Shown here: piece after piece, positions 6,572-13,157 of the stretch
Position numbering within the stretch: position 1 is the stretch's first letter
Layout of the letters: each line of letters starts with the position of its first letter
Origin: Alloclostridium intestinigallinarum
GTDB taxonomy: Bacteria; Bacillota; Clostridia; Christensenellales; UBA3700
Direction: 5' to 3'
Length of the DNA: 20,912 nt
Assembly: GCA_904393845.1 (NCBI GenBank)
Contig: CAJFNB010000027.1
Span: 1-20,912 of the forward strand
Program-made: the position numbers and the translations under genes
The notes under the pieces: generated by a model
Databases searched by the model: none
Seen by the model: only the letters and a program-made list of their open reading frames with translations
What the model was told of the DNA's origin: nothing

Positions 6572-8038
6572 CTATATTCTCTTTATAAGCCCCTCTGCGA
6601 GCAAACTTTCGTCATCCATATACGGAATGTCCGGCAAAGTCTTGCTCTCTCCCGCAAATTCGAACTCCTGCATGGTGCGTCCGATAAGTTCGCGCGCATA
6701 CCCCACTTTGCGCTCGCCGTTGATTTTGAATCTGAACGGCGTATTCGCGTATTTCGAATACTTTGACGCGTCCTCGGCACGGTACTTGGTATCTATGTAC
6801 TCCGTCGGATCGAGCGCAAGAAACAGCACGGGCGTTTTGCCTATAACGGTGATTTTCGCAACCACCTTTCCGCCCGCCTTGAACGTTTCGCAGTCCCAGC
6901 TGTACCTGCTCTTTACGCCCTTGTACGCCATAAGCATATTGTATACTTCGCCGTAACGCTCCTTCACAACGTCCGACGACTGTATCAGCTTCGCGCGGAA
7001 AGATCTGTCGAATTTTTTGTTCTCTTCCAGCGCGCTGTAAAATTCTTCCTTATCTTCCTTTTCTTCTCCGCCGGCAACCGCAACGGGCACGACGGCAGCG
7101 GCGGCTTCGTCCTCTCCCTTTCCGCCTTCCGGCTTGTTATCGTCCGCGGAAGATTCAGCCGGAGTTTCATTCACGTCCGCTGTCTTTTCCGCTCCGCCGA
7201 AAACTGTCTCTTCAACAGGCGCGACCTCTTCGACAGGCGCGGTTTCTTCGACAGGCGCGACATCTTCTACAATCGCGGCTTCCTCGACAGGCGCGACCTC
7301 TTCGACGGGCGCGACCTCTTCAACAGGCGTGACCTCTTCAACGGGAACGACAGGCGCGACCTCTTCGACGGGCGCGGCGGACGCAATCACATCCACGGGG
7401 TCAATTTCCGCAACGGGAGCAATCTCCGCGGCGGCGTCCTCGGCAAAAACCGGCTTTTCCGCCGGCGGAACAACGTCCGTCCGTTCTATTTCTTTGGCGG
7501 GAAACCCGGAAGCGGCTTCGCGTACGGAAAGCACCTCTTCCGCAGGCGGTATTTCGCCCACGGCGGCTATTTCCTCCGCAGGTTCGACCGGCTCGATTTC
7601 CCGTACGGGGACGGGTTCAACGGCGGGCGCCGTTTCCGGAACGGGCGCTATCCCGCCCGCAACGGTCACGGGATCTTCTTCCTGCACGGGGGAGCTTTCT
7701 TCTTTCGCCTGCAGTCTTTCCGCCTTGTAATCTTCGTCAGGCTTATCAGCGGGAGTGGCGCGCACTATCAGAAAAGCCGCGAGAGCCACTATTGCCGCGC
7801 CGAGCAGAACGAATATTATCACCATAAGCCAGAGCGGATACGGCTGTCCGAAGATATGCGTAATTCCTAAATTGCTCACCTTGTCCGCAAGGGTGGGCGC
7901 AAACACGTCCGCGCCGCCCTCCGCGGATTCTTCCGCCGCGGCGACGAGCGGAATGGCAAAACAAAACGCTGCGGCTATCAGAGCCGCAAGAGTGAAAACT
8001 ATGCTTAAATTACGCAAGGTTTTTGCCATTTTTTCCAT
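6572..8038 (-). CDS. Membrane protein with Pro/Glu/Val repeat linker and conserved C-terminal domain of unknown function
   Basis: This 488-residue protein starts with a hydrophobic signal-like segment (about 13-33) and has a second membrane helix at about 68-93. Residues from about 105 to 330 are low-complexity and acidic, rich in PVEEVAP-type repeats, and probably form an extended linker. The last 140 residues form a compact domain with RSFRAKLIQS, the MAYKGVKSRYSW segment, GKTPVLFLALDPTEYIDTKY and TPFRFKI. I recall similar C-terminal domains in many Clostridia proteins, but know of no assigned function. The topology suggests a short extracytoplasmic loop with both the linker and the C-terminal domain on one side, most likely cytoplasmic. 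A strong promoter lies upstream, and the frameshifted small membrane gene follows after 52 bp. Confidence 0.85.
   Translation of the reverse strand: MEKMAKTLRNLSIVFTLAALIAAAFCFAIPLVAAAEESAEGGADVFAPTLADKVSNLGITHIFGQPYPLWLMVIIFVLLGAAIVALAAFLIVRATPADKPDEDYKAERLQAKEESSPVQEEDPVTVAGGIAPVPETAPAVEPVPVREIEPVEPAEEIAAVGEIPPAEEVLSVREAASGFPAKEIERTDVVPPAEKPVFAEDAAAEIAPVAEIDPVDVIASAAPVEEVAPVVPVEEVTPVEEVAPVEEVAPVEEAAIVEDVAPVEETAPVEEVAPVEETVFGGAEKTADVNETPAESSADDNKPEGGKGEDEAAAAVVPVAVAGGEEKEDKEEFYSALEENKKFDRSFRAKLIQSSDVVKERYGEVYNMLMAYKGVKSRYSWDCETFKAGGKVVAKITVIGKTPVLFLALDPTEYIDTKYRAEDASKYSKYANTPFRFKINGERKVGYARELIGRTMQEFEFAGESKTLPDIPYMDDESLLAEGLIKRI
7200..7380 (-). repeat. Tandem coding repeat (PVEEVA units)
   Basis: Imperfect 15-18 bp units on the minus strand encode repeated (A/T)PVEE(V/A) motifs, about ten in this stretch. 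Differences between units are mostly single bases. Such repeats can change length by slippage or recombination while keeping the frame. Confidence 0.8.
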
Positions 8039-8059
8039 ACCTGTATACGTTTTTATTAT

Positions 8060-8088
8060 ATTATAGCACTTGAAAGCGGCAAGCGCAA
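8060..8088 (-). promoter_or_regulatory. Promoter of the repeat-linker membrane protein gene
   Basis: On the minus strand, -35 TTGCGC (8083-8088), a 17-bp spacer and -10 TATAAT (8060-8065) with extended -10 TGC. The start codon is at 8038. The ribosome site is poor; only short purine stretches are seen before the ATG. Confidence 0.65.
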
Positions 8089-8150
8089 CAAAATGCCGTT
8101 TAAAAATAAAACTGCGCGCTCGTGTTTGTTTTCAAAAAATATACTATAAC

Positions 8151-8230
8151 TTGCAACTACGTCGATATTTGAAATATAATATCTTCGGAACACCTTGTTT
8201 TTGTCTTTGAGTCGATATTTGAAATATAAT
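8151..8230 (+). promoter_or_regulatory. Two duplicated promoters for the lipoprotein gene
   Basis: TATAAT occurs at 8175-8180 and again at 8225-8230, once in each 50-bp unit. The first has TTGCAA (8151-8156) 18 bp upstream. The second has TTGTCT (8201-8206), also 18 bp upstream, and that pairing exists only because of the duplication. Each -10 overlaps an odd palindrome, ATATTT-G-AAATAT, which could be an operator. Confidence 0.5.
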
Positions 8231-8260
8231 ATCTTCGGAACACCTTGTTTTTGTCTTTGA
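8161..8260. repeat. Perfect 50-bp tandem duplication
   Basis: Bases 8161-8210 and 8211-8260 are identical. Each unit runs from GTCGATATTTG to TTGTCTTTGA and contains a TATAAT box. There are only two copies, with no spacer between them. The remainder of the 8039-8311 gap is AT-rich and holds the minus-strand promoter described separately, but no gene. Confidence 0.95.
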
Positions 8261-8311
8261 GATGTTATATAAATAATAAAACAGAGGTTATCTCAATCAG
8301 GGAGAATAAAT

Positions 8312-9460
8312 ATGCGTAAAAAAATTATCACGGCGCTTATTATGGCGGCAATAATATTATCGGCATTTGTATTTTGTCTTGCCGCCTGCATAGACACCGA
8401 GGAAACGAGCGATCCCGTTCCCCATTCCGTTTCGATAACCGCCGCGGACGACGTTGTGGCGTTCGCAAGCGTCACGTCGGCAACAGCGGGCACAAAAGTC
8501 ACCGTCACCGTACGTCCTCCGACGTGGAAAACGGTGACGTTCGTCACGGGCTCGGGCGTAACGTGCGAAAAAGACGAAGCGGCGAGCACTCCGACCGACG
8601 TCGTTTTCACTTTCACAATGCCCGATAAGGACGTTGAACTCACGGTTGAAACGATTGATTCCGGGGTAAGCGTCGATGAAGACAACCGCATGACGTGGGT
8701 TTTCGCTCCGCCCCAGATAGCGCCGAGCGAATCTTCCACCAGGGTGACTTTCGAAGTCGATTTCGGCGGCAACTTCCTTGCCAATAACGACGGCGACGGC
8801 AATCTGCTCAACGTAAAAATCTCTTCGACCAACCAAAGCGTTATCCCCGACGGGGCAATTGACGGCGCCAAAAGTATAGGCGACAGCGCGTATACGCAGG
8901 GAGCTACTTTCACCATAGACCTTTCGAAAATTTCAACCGGCGCAACCACCCTTATATTCGAAGATACATACAACAACCGCACCATCACCAAATATTTGCA
9001 GGTCGTCGAAGCAGGCATCGTCAATCCGGGCAATATCATCAATGCCATCCTTGAAGTCGTCTTTGACTTTGACGAAGGGGATCTCTCTCTTCCCGAAAAT
9101 ACCGATCCCGACAAGCTGGTGGTGCTGGCAAGCGTGTACGACCATAATTGGATAGACGGTACCGACCCCGACTGCGGAGCAAGCGAGTATACGCAAGCCC
9201 GCTTTCAGCTGTCCGCCACGGGGAAAAAGACGTTTGAGATGCCGTATATAGAAGGACACAGATATTCCGTCAGCGTATCGCTGTACACCTATGAAACGGA
9301 TATGCATCCCGAATTTTCTCCGGTATACGGCAATACTCTTTATGTCTACGACTACTGGGCGGGAGACGGCAATTCAGTCCGAAAAGACGATAACGGCACG
9401 TCGTGGCTGAATATAGCGAATAAGAATAGCACCGTGAAAATTACGGTTAACGTAGCGTAA
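8312..9460 (+). CDS. Predicted surface lipoprotein with an InlB-B-repeat-like domain
   Basis: This 382-residue protein has a lipoprotein signal: a charged MRKK start, a hydrophobic stretch, and the lipobox LAAC with the lipidated cysteine at residue 26. Residues from about 38 to 115 resemble a divergent InlB B-repeat: GTKVTVTV, then a variable loop, then FTFTMPDKDVELTV. The remainder is rich in Asp, Thr and Ser with beta-strand character and has no motif that I recognise. An AGGGAGA ribosome site precedes the ATG. It is a single-gene unit, bounded by a duplicated promoter and a convergent terminator. Such proteins are usually anchored outside the cytoplasmic membrane; ligand and function are unknown. 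Confidence 0.85.
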   Translation: MRKKIITALIMAAIILSAFVFCLAACIDTEETSDPVPHSVSITAADDVVAFASVTSATAGTKVTVTVRPPTWKTVTFVTGSGVTCEKDEAASTPTDVVFTFTMPDKDVELTVETIDSGVSVDEDNRMTWVFAPPQIAPSESSTRVTFEVDFGGNFLANNDGDGNLLNVKISSTNQSVIPDGAIDGAKSIGDSAYTQGATFTIDLSKISTGATTLIFEDTYNNRTITKYLQVVEAGIVNPGNIINAILEVVFDFDEGDLSLPENTDPDKLVVLASVYDHNWIDGTDPDCGASEYTQARFQLSATGKKTFEMPYIEGHRYSVSVSLYTYETDMHPEFSPVYGNTLYVYDYWAGDGNSVRKDDNGTSWLNIANKNSTVKITVNVA

Positions 9461-9476
9461 CGCAGGCGCCGATAAT

Positions 9477-9512
9477 AAAACTGCGCGCATAAATTTATGC
9501 GCGCAGTTTTTT
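9477..9512. terminator. Bidirectional terminator between convergent genes
   Basis: A perfect palindromic stem CTGCGCGCATAAA/TTTATGCGCGCAG (9481-9506) is flanked by AAAA on the left and TTTTTT on the right. It can end the lipoprotein transcript on the plus strand and the M23 peptidase transcript on the minus strand. Confidence 0.9.
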
Positions 9513-9528
9513 ATGGTTGTCGTACCGT

Positions 9529-10239
9529 CTATTTATCTCCTTCTTTCAGATAGGTGGATATATCCTCGTACTCTCCGTTCACTTTGAGTTCCACATGCAC
9601 GTGGGGCGCGTCCGCGCATTCAAAGTAAAAACCGTTTGCTATTTTACCTATTACGTCGCCGCTTTCAACCTTGTCACCCACCGCGACGGATACGTCGCCG
9701 AGCAGCTTACAGGTGGTCACGTAGCCGTTTTCATGAGTTATTTCCACAACTCCGCCGTAGTAAGAATCGGTGCTGACCGCCGTAACGGTACCGTCGAAAA
9801 CCGCCTTCACTTCACTACCCTCCGCCGCGGCAAAGTCGGTGCCGATATGCGTTTTCCACTTGTTTTCCGTGGCGTTGAACACAAGCTCGTCCTCAGAGTG
9901 TCCCTGGCTTACCGTTGCCTGTTCCACGGGCAGTTCGGGCGCGAAAGTCCATTCGGGTTCGGGATCCACCGTAGGCGTATCGTCGTCATCGGGCGGGGTC
10001 ACGATAGGCGTATCGTCATCGTCGTCCGGCACCTGTATGGTAGGCGTATCCGGCATATCGTCCGGCTGGGAGCCGAGCACCGCCGCAACCACTATCATGG
10101 CGGCAATCGCCAGAATGCACAATATCATTAAAATGATATAGATGTTCTTGCGGAAGAATACCGCAACGTTCGCCGCGGCGCGCTTTGCCCTGCCGCCGCC
10201 TTCTACGGGCGCTTCGCCGCTTGTCTTTTTCCTTTTCAT
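9529..10239 (-). CDS. Membrane-anchored M23 (LytM-type) peptidase, SpoIIQ-like
   Basis: This 236-residue protein has a basic cytoplasmic tail, one membrane helix at about 33-55, an Asp/Pro/Thr-rich linker at about 59-95 and a C-terminal M23 domain. Zinc ligands of active M23 peptidases are present: H131 and D135 in HIGTD, and H213/H215 in PHVHVEL. It would cut peptide cross-bridges of peptidoglycan outside the membrane. The start at 10239 has GGAGG six bases upstream; the longer frame (from 10386) runs into the preceding gene. The layout matches SpoIIQ-type proteins of endospore formers, and the coupled upstream gene is YwmB-like, which fits. A general cell-wall peptidase is the alternative. 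Confidence 0.88.
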   Translation of the reverse strand: MKRKKTSGEAPVEGGGRAKRAAANVAVFFRKNIYIILMILCILAIAAMIVVAAVLGSQPDDMPDTPTIQVPDDDDDTPIVTPPDDDDTPTVDPEPEWTFAPELPVEQATVSQGHSEDELVFNATENKWKTHIGTDFAAAEGSEVKAVFDGTVTAVSTDSYYGGVVEITHENGYVTTCKLLGDVSVAVGDKVESGDVIGKIANGFYFECADAPHVHVELKVNGEYEDISTYLKEGDK

Positions 10240-10256
10240 GTTATACCTCCGAATAT

Positions 10257-10670
10257 TTAATAGCTGCCCATTATCAGCGGTATTCCCACGATAAGGCAGT
10301 TTTCGCCTTTTACTATCTGCACGTTCACAATTTCGCCGTTCACGTCCACTCCTCCGCCCAAAAGCGGCGAATAGGCGTAATGGCACTGCTTTCCCATAAT
10401 ATCGTTTTGCCGCGAACGTACAACGCCCAGCCTTTGCATGACCTCGGCCGCGGATAGAGTATTGCCGTCTATCTCCAACCTTATACCCATAAACTCCCTG
10501 CTGCCGGTAAGTTCCGCGATATAGTCCGCCGCAGGAATTATTTCATATCCGCCGCCCGCTTTCAGATATATCTCCGCCACCTCGCCTTCGGGCAGAAGGA
10601 GAGTGGGCGCGCATATGAGCGCCATACTCACGGCAACCAGAATTACGGCAAGCAAAAGCTTTATTTTCAT
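10257..10670 (-). CDS. Small exported protein, YwmB-like
   Basis: This 137-residue protein begins with a signal peptide or N-terminal membrane anchor (about residues 3-25). The mature part contains GIRLEIDGNTLSAAEVMQRL, then CHYAYSPLLGG, VNVQIV, and a C terminus ending GIPLIMGSY. The YSP, VNVQI and terminal PLI-GSY pattern recalls the YwmB family, and that is my tentative call. It is much shorter than B. subtilis YwmB. An AAGG site precedes the ATG weakly. The gene is 17 bp upstream of the M23 peptidase gene and almost certainly cotranscribed. YwmB is conserved near sporulation and cell-wall genes in Firmicutes, but its biochemical role is not known to me. Confidence 0.6.
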   Translation of the reverse strand: MKIKLLLAVILVAVSMALICAPTLLLPEGEVAEIYLKAGGGYEIIPAADYIAELTGSREFMGIRLEIDGNTLSAAEVMQRLGVVRSRQNDIMGKQCHYAYSPLLGGGVDVNGEIVNVQIVKGENCLIVGIPLIMGSY

Positions 10671-10758
10671 GCCTTGATTATTGACGCGGAAAAATGTTTT
10701 ATACTGACGGAATAATGAAAATCGGCTGTTTCAAAACGTCCTTTTTATTTGAAACGCA

Positions 10759-10793
10759 AACAAAAGGCGTGATCATTGACCCCGCCTTTTGTT
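10759..10793. terminator. Intrinsic terminator hairpin, probably that of the GH2 gene
   Basis: AACAAAAGGCG (10759-10769) pairs perfectly with CGCCTTTTGTT (10783-10793) across a 13-base loop. Both sides have T-rich tails on their outgoing strands. With the inserted element removed, the hairpin would lie about 25 bp after the glycoside hydrolase stop codon, where its terminator is expected. The 10671-10758 stretch holds nothing else that I can identify confidently. Confidence 0.7.
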
Positions 10794-10808
10794 TTCTCGG
10801 TCATTTTA

Positions 10809-11020
10809 CCCATACCCAACCTCAGTAGAACACTTTAATCGTACTGCTTTCGACATATTTGCACAATCTGTCGACTTGTTGTAGGTTACTACAACTGCGC
10901 GCCATCTCGCGCAAATCTACTCGAAACCAGTTACGCTGAAAGCGAGGCATTTTACAACCCGACATATACACATATTTTATGTTTCACCGTAAAATGTGTT
11001 CTACTGAGGTTGAATATGGG
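10809..11020 (+). mobile_element. Complete 212-bp inverted-repeat element (MITE-like), TA-flanked
   Basis: The ends are near-perfect inverted repeats: about 28 bp beginning CCCATACCCAACCTCAG on the left and the same, with TT for CC, on the right, both continuing into AGTAGAACAC. TA flanks both sides (10807-10808 and 11021-11022), as expected for IS630/Tc1-mariner-type insertion. Internal structure includes hairpins with TCGACA/TGTCGA arms, GTTGTAG/CTACAAC arms, and CACAT-TTTA type arms at about 10969-10998. It has no coding capacity, so any movement would need a transposase from elsewhere. It lies 10 bp after the glycoside hydrolase stop. A second, partial copy in opposite orientation is at 1-96. 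Confidence 0.7.
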
Positions 11021-11032
11021 TACTTTCTTGTT

Positions 11033-12967
11033 TTATTCTTCGAAAGGATCTTTTTCCTCTTCTTTTGCAGCCAGCTCTTCCTCTGCCTGCCTGTCGGCAT
11101 GGGTGGTGTATGCCTCGTGTTCGAAATAAAGTCTGTCGTTGATATTGTTCAGCAGTTCTCTGCCCGCCTTGTTCACCTTTCTGTCGTAGGTGAGAATGCC
11201 GTTTATCTCCTCTTCCACGTCGGAAAGCTGGGTATATACGCTCGCGCACAGACCCTGTCCTATTGCCGGCACCACTTCATGGGTATATAACTTGTCTATG
11301 CTCTCCCTGAGCGTTTTTTCGTCGCGGAATATCTTGTAGCCGAATATCTTATGCGGCATTTGCATATGTCCCTTTACGGGCATGGAATAGCCGCCGAATT
11401 CGGAAAGAATTACACAGCGTTTTTCCTTTTTTGGCATGCGGAATTTGCGGAAATAGATATGGTACGATTTGAAATCGAAATGTTGCGCGCCCTGGTCGTG
11501 CCAGCCGCTCACGCTGTCTATAAGACGGGTGTCGTCTATACTGCGGACGTAATCGGTCATGGCGACGCTGTCGAACTGTCCCCAGCCTTCGTTGAATATG
11601 CACCACAGCACGATAGAAGGGAAACAACGCAGGTATTTTACCGTGTCGCCCACGAATTTTTTGTAATTCTCCCTCTCCGTTTCGTCCGCGCGCGCAAATG
11701 CCTTGTAATGCCTGGTATCGTCGAGCATGACGCCCGCAAACGGCAGCGCGCCTATGACGGCAAAGTTGTACTTATCGCCGCCCGAAACCATATCCTGCCA
11801 CACGAGCATTCCCAGCCTGTCGCAATGGTAGTACCAGCGCGCCGGCTCTATCTTTATGTGCTTGCGGATCATGTTGAAGCCGCAGTCCTTCATCGTCTGA
11901 ATGTCGTTTATCATCGCCCTGTCCGAAGGCGGGGTGAGCATGCTTTCGGGATAGTAACCCTGGTCGAGCACGCCGCTTTGGAAGATATATTCGCCGTTCA
12001 GCTTTACGCGCTTATATCCGCGCATATCGGTTACAAGCTCTATTTTACGCATGGCGAAATAGGTGCGCACGCTGTCGCTTTCGCTCTTTATAAGCACTTT
12101 GTAGAGGAAGGGCGACGAAGGCGACCATTCCTTTATCGCGCCCAGTTTGACAACGTTGTCGCCTGCCGCGCCTTTTGCGGAGATTATCTCCCTGCCCTCG
12201 TCGTATATCTTTATAGTGACTTCACCTATATCGCCGCATGCGGTAATGTTTATATTTACCTGCGCGCCGTCGGGATCGGGTAAACACACGACGTTTTCTA
12301 TATAGTTTTCGGGAACCGTCTCCGTCCACACGCTGCCCCATATGCCCGACTGCGGAGTGTACCAGATGCCGCCGCGCGAAAGCGTCTGCTTGCCCTTGGG
12401 CGCGGGACAGGAATCGGAAAAGTCCACAACGTGCACTTCAAGGGCGTTTGCACCCTCCCTGCACGCGGAAGTCACGTCAAAGTAAAACGGCAGATAGCCG
12501 CCCTCGTGCACGCCTTGGCTTACGCCGTTCACGAATACTTCGCACTTTTCGTCCACGGCTTCGAAATGCAGTAAAATTTTACCCCTGCCTGCAAAATTGA
12601 AGGAAGTCCTGTATATCAGAACTTCGTTCCTGTCCAGAATCCTGCCCACGCCGCTTGCGTCGCACTCCGGGCTGAAAGGCACCAGAATTCTGCCGTCGGT
12701 CTTATCCACCCTGCCGCCCTTTCTGACGTACTCGCTTGCGGATATTACCGCGTAATCCCAACTGCCGTTGAGAATATCGAAATTGCTCCTTTCCATCTGG
12801 GGGCGCGGATACTCCGCACGCGGCTTTTCAGTAATTTTGAAATCGCCGTTTTCATCGCCCGTTCTCAGCTTTTCCCTGCGCGCCCATTCGCGGCAAGCCT
12901 TGTCGTAGCGCGCGGAAGACGCCTGTTTGCAAAAGGGATATTTATTGATTATATCTGTTAAAGTCAT
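11033..12967 (-). CDS. Glycoside hydrolase family 2 protein (beta-galactosidase/beta-glucuronidase type)
   Basis: This 644-residue protein has the GH2 domain order: a sugar-binding jelly-roll (about 60-220, with FNGSWDY-like NGSWDY, VFVNG and GGYLPFYFDVT), an immunoglobulin-like domain (about 225-310), and a TIM barrel (about 315-610). The acid/base is predicted as E460 in LWCIFNEGWGQFD, and the nucleophile as E523 in ILSEFGGYS. There is no signal peptide, so it should act in the cytoplasm on imported oligosaccharides. The C-terminal tail is acidic and coiled-coil-like (KEEEKDPFEE). The ATG at 12967 has GGAGGAG upstream and a consensus promoter with a leader of only about 12 bases. No sugar transporter is adjacent, so the substrate is unknown. 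Confidence 0.9.
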   Translation of the reverse strand: MTLTDIINKYPFCKQASSARYDKACREWARREKLRTGDENGDFKITEKPRAEYPRPQMERSNFDILNGSWDYAVISASEYVRKGGRVDKTDGRILVPFSPECDASGVGRILDRNEVLIYRTSFNFAGRGKILLHFEAVDEKCEVFVNGVSQGVHEGGYLPFYFDVTSACREGANALEVHVVDFSDSCPAPKGKQTLSRGGIWYTPQSGIWGSVWTETVPENYIENVVCLPDPDGAQVNINITACGDIGEVTIKIYDEGREIISAKGAAGDNVVKLGAIKEWSPSSPFLYKVLIKSESDSVRTYFAMRKIELVTDMRGYKRVKLNGEYIFQSGVLDQGYYPESMLTPPSDRAMINDIQTMKDCGFNMIRKHIKIEPARWYYHCDRLGMLVWQDMVSGGDKYNFAVIGALPFAGVMLDDTRHYKAFARADETERENYKKFVGDTVKYLRCFPSIVLWCIFNEGWGQFDSVAMTDYVRSIDDTRLIDSVSGWHDQGAQHFDFKSYHIYFRKFRMPKKEKRCVILSEFGGYSMPVKGHMQMPHKIFGYKIFRDEKTLRESIDKLYTHEVVPAIGQGLCASVYTQLSDVEEEINGILTYDRKVNKAGRELLNNINDRLYFEHEAYTTHADRQAEEELAAKEEEKDPFEE

Positions 12968-12985
12968 AACGCTCCTCCGTATTCA

Positions 12986-13014
12986 ATTATATTTAACGCG
13001 CGCGGGCTTGTCAA
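12986..13014 (-). promoter_or_regulatory. Consensus sigma-A promoter of the GH2 gene
   Basis: On the minus strand, -35 TTGACA (13009-13014), a 17-bp spacer and -10 TATAAT (12986-12991) are all perfect. The predicted start near 12980 leaves about 12 bases before the ATG, just enough for the GGAGG ribosome site. Confidence 0.85.
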
Positions 13015-13096
13015 TATGCGCGGAAAAAATAATGCGCCGGCAAAGCCGTTTATAAGCCGCATTACGCCCTTTTCCCGTCAATCGGCGTGAAATGTG

Positions 13097-13125
13097 TTGA
13101 CATATCGTTTACATTGGTTTATAAT
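13097..13125 (+). promoter_or_regulatory. Consensus sigma-A promoter of the AGCS symporter gene
   Basis: -35 TTGACA (13097-13102), a 17-bp spacer and -10 TATAAT (13120-13125). The predicted start near 13132 leaves a leader of about 26 bases, too short for a riboswitch. The region between the two divergent promoters also has a 7-bp inverted repeat, TAATGCG/CGCATTA (13030-13064). Confidence 0.85.
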
Positions 13126-13157
13126 CGCTTTGTTATTATTTTCACAAAGGCGGAATT

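Noticed and set aside
7200..7380. CRISPR-like array
   Set aside because: The units are contiguous 15-18 bp coding repeats without unique spacers.
7134..7730. Plus-strand Ser/Thr/Gly-rich repeat protein
   Set aside because: It is the antisense reading of the PVEEVA repeats; the minus-strand gene has membrane segments, a promoter and a folded C-terminal domain.
8161..8260. CRISPR repeats
   Set aside because: Only two units, directly abutting, no spacer, and no cas genes.
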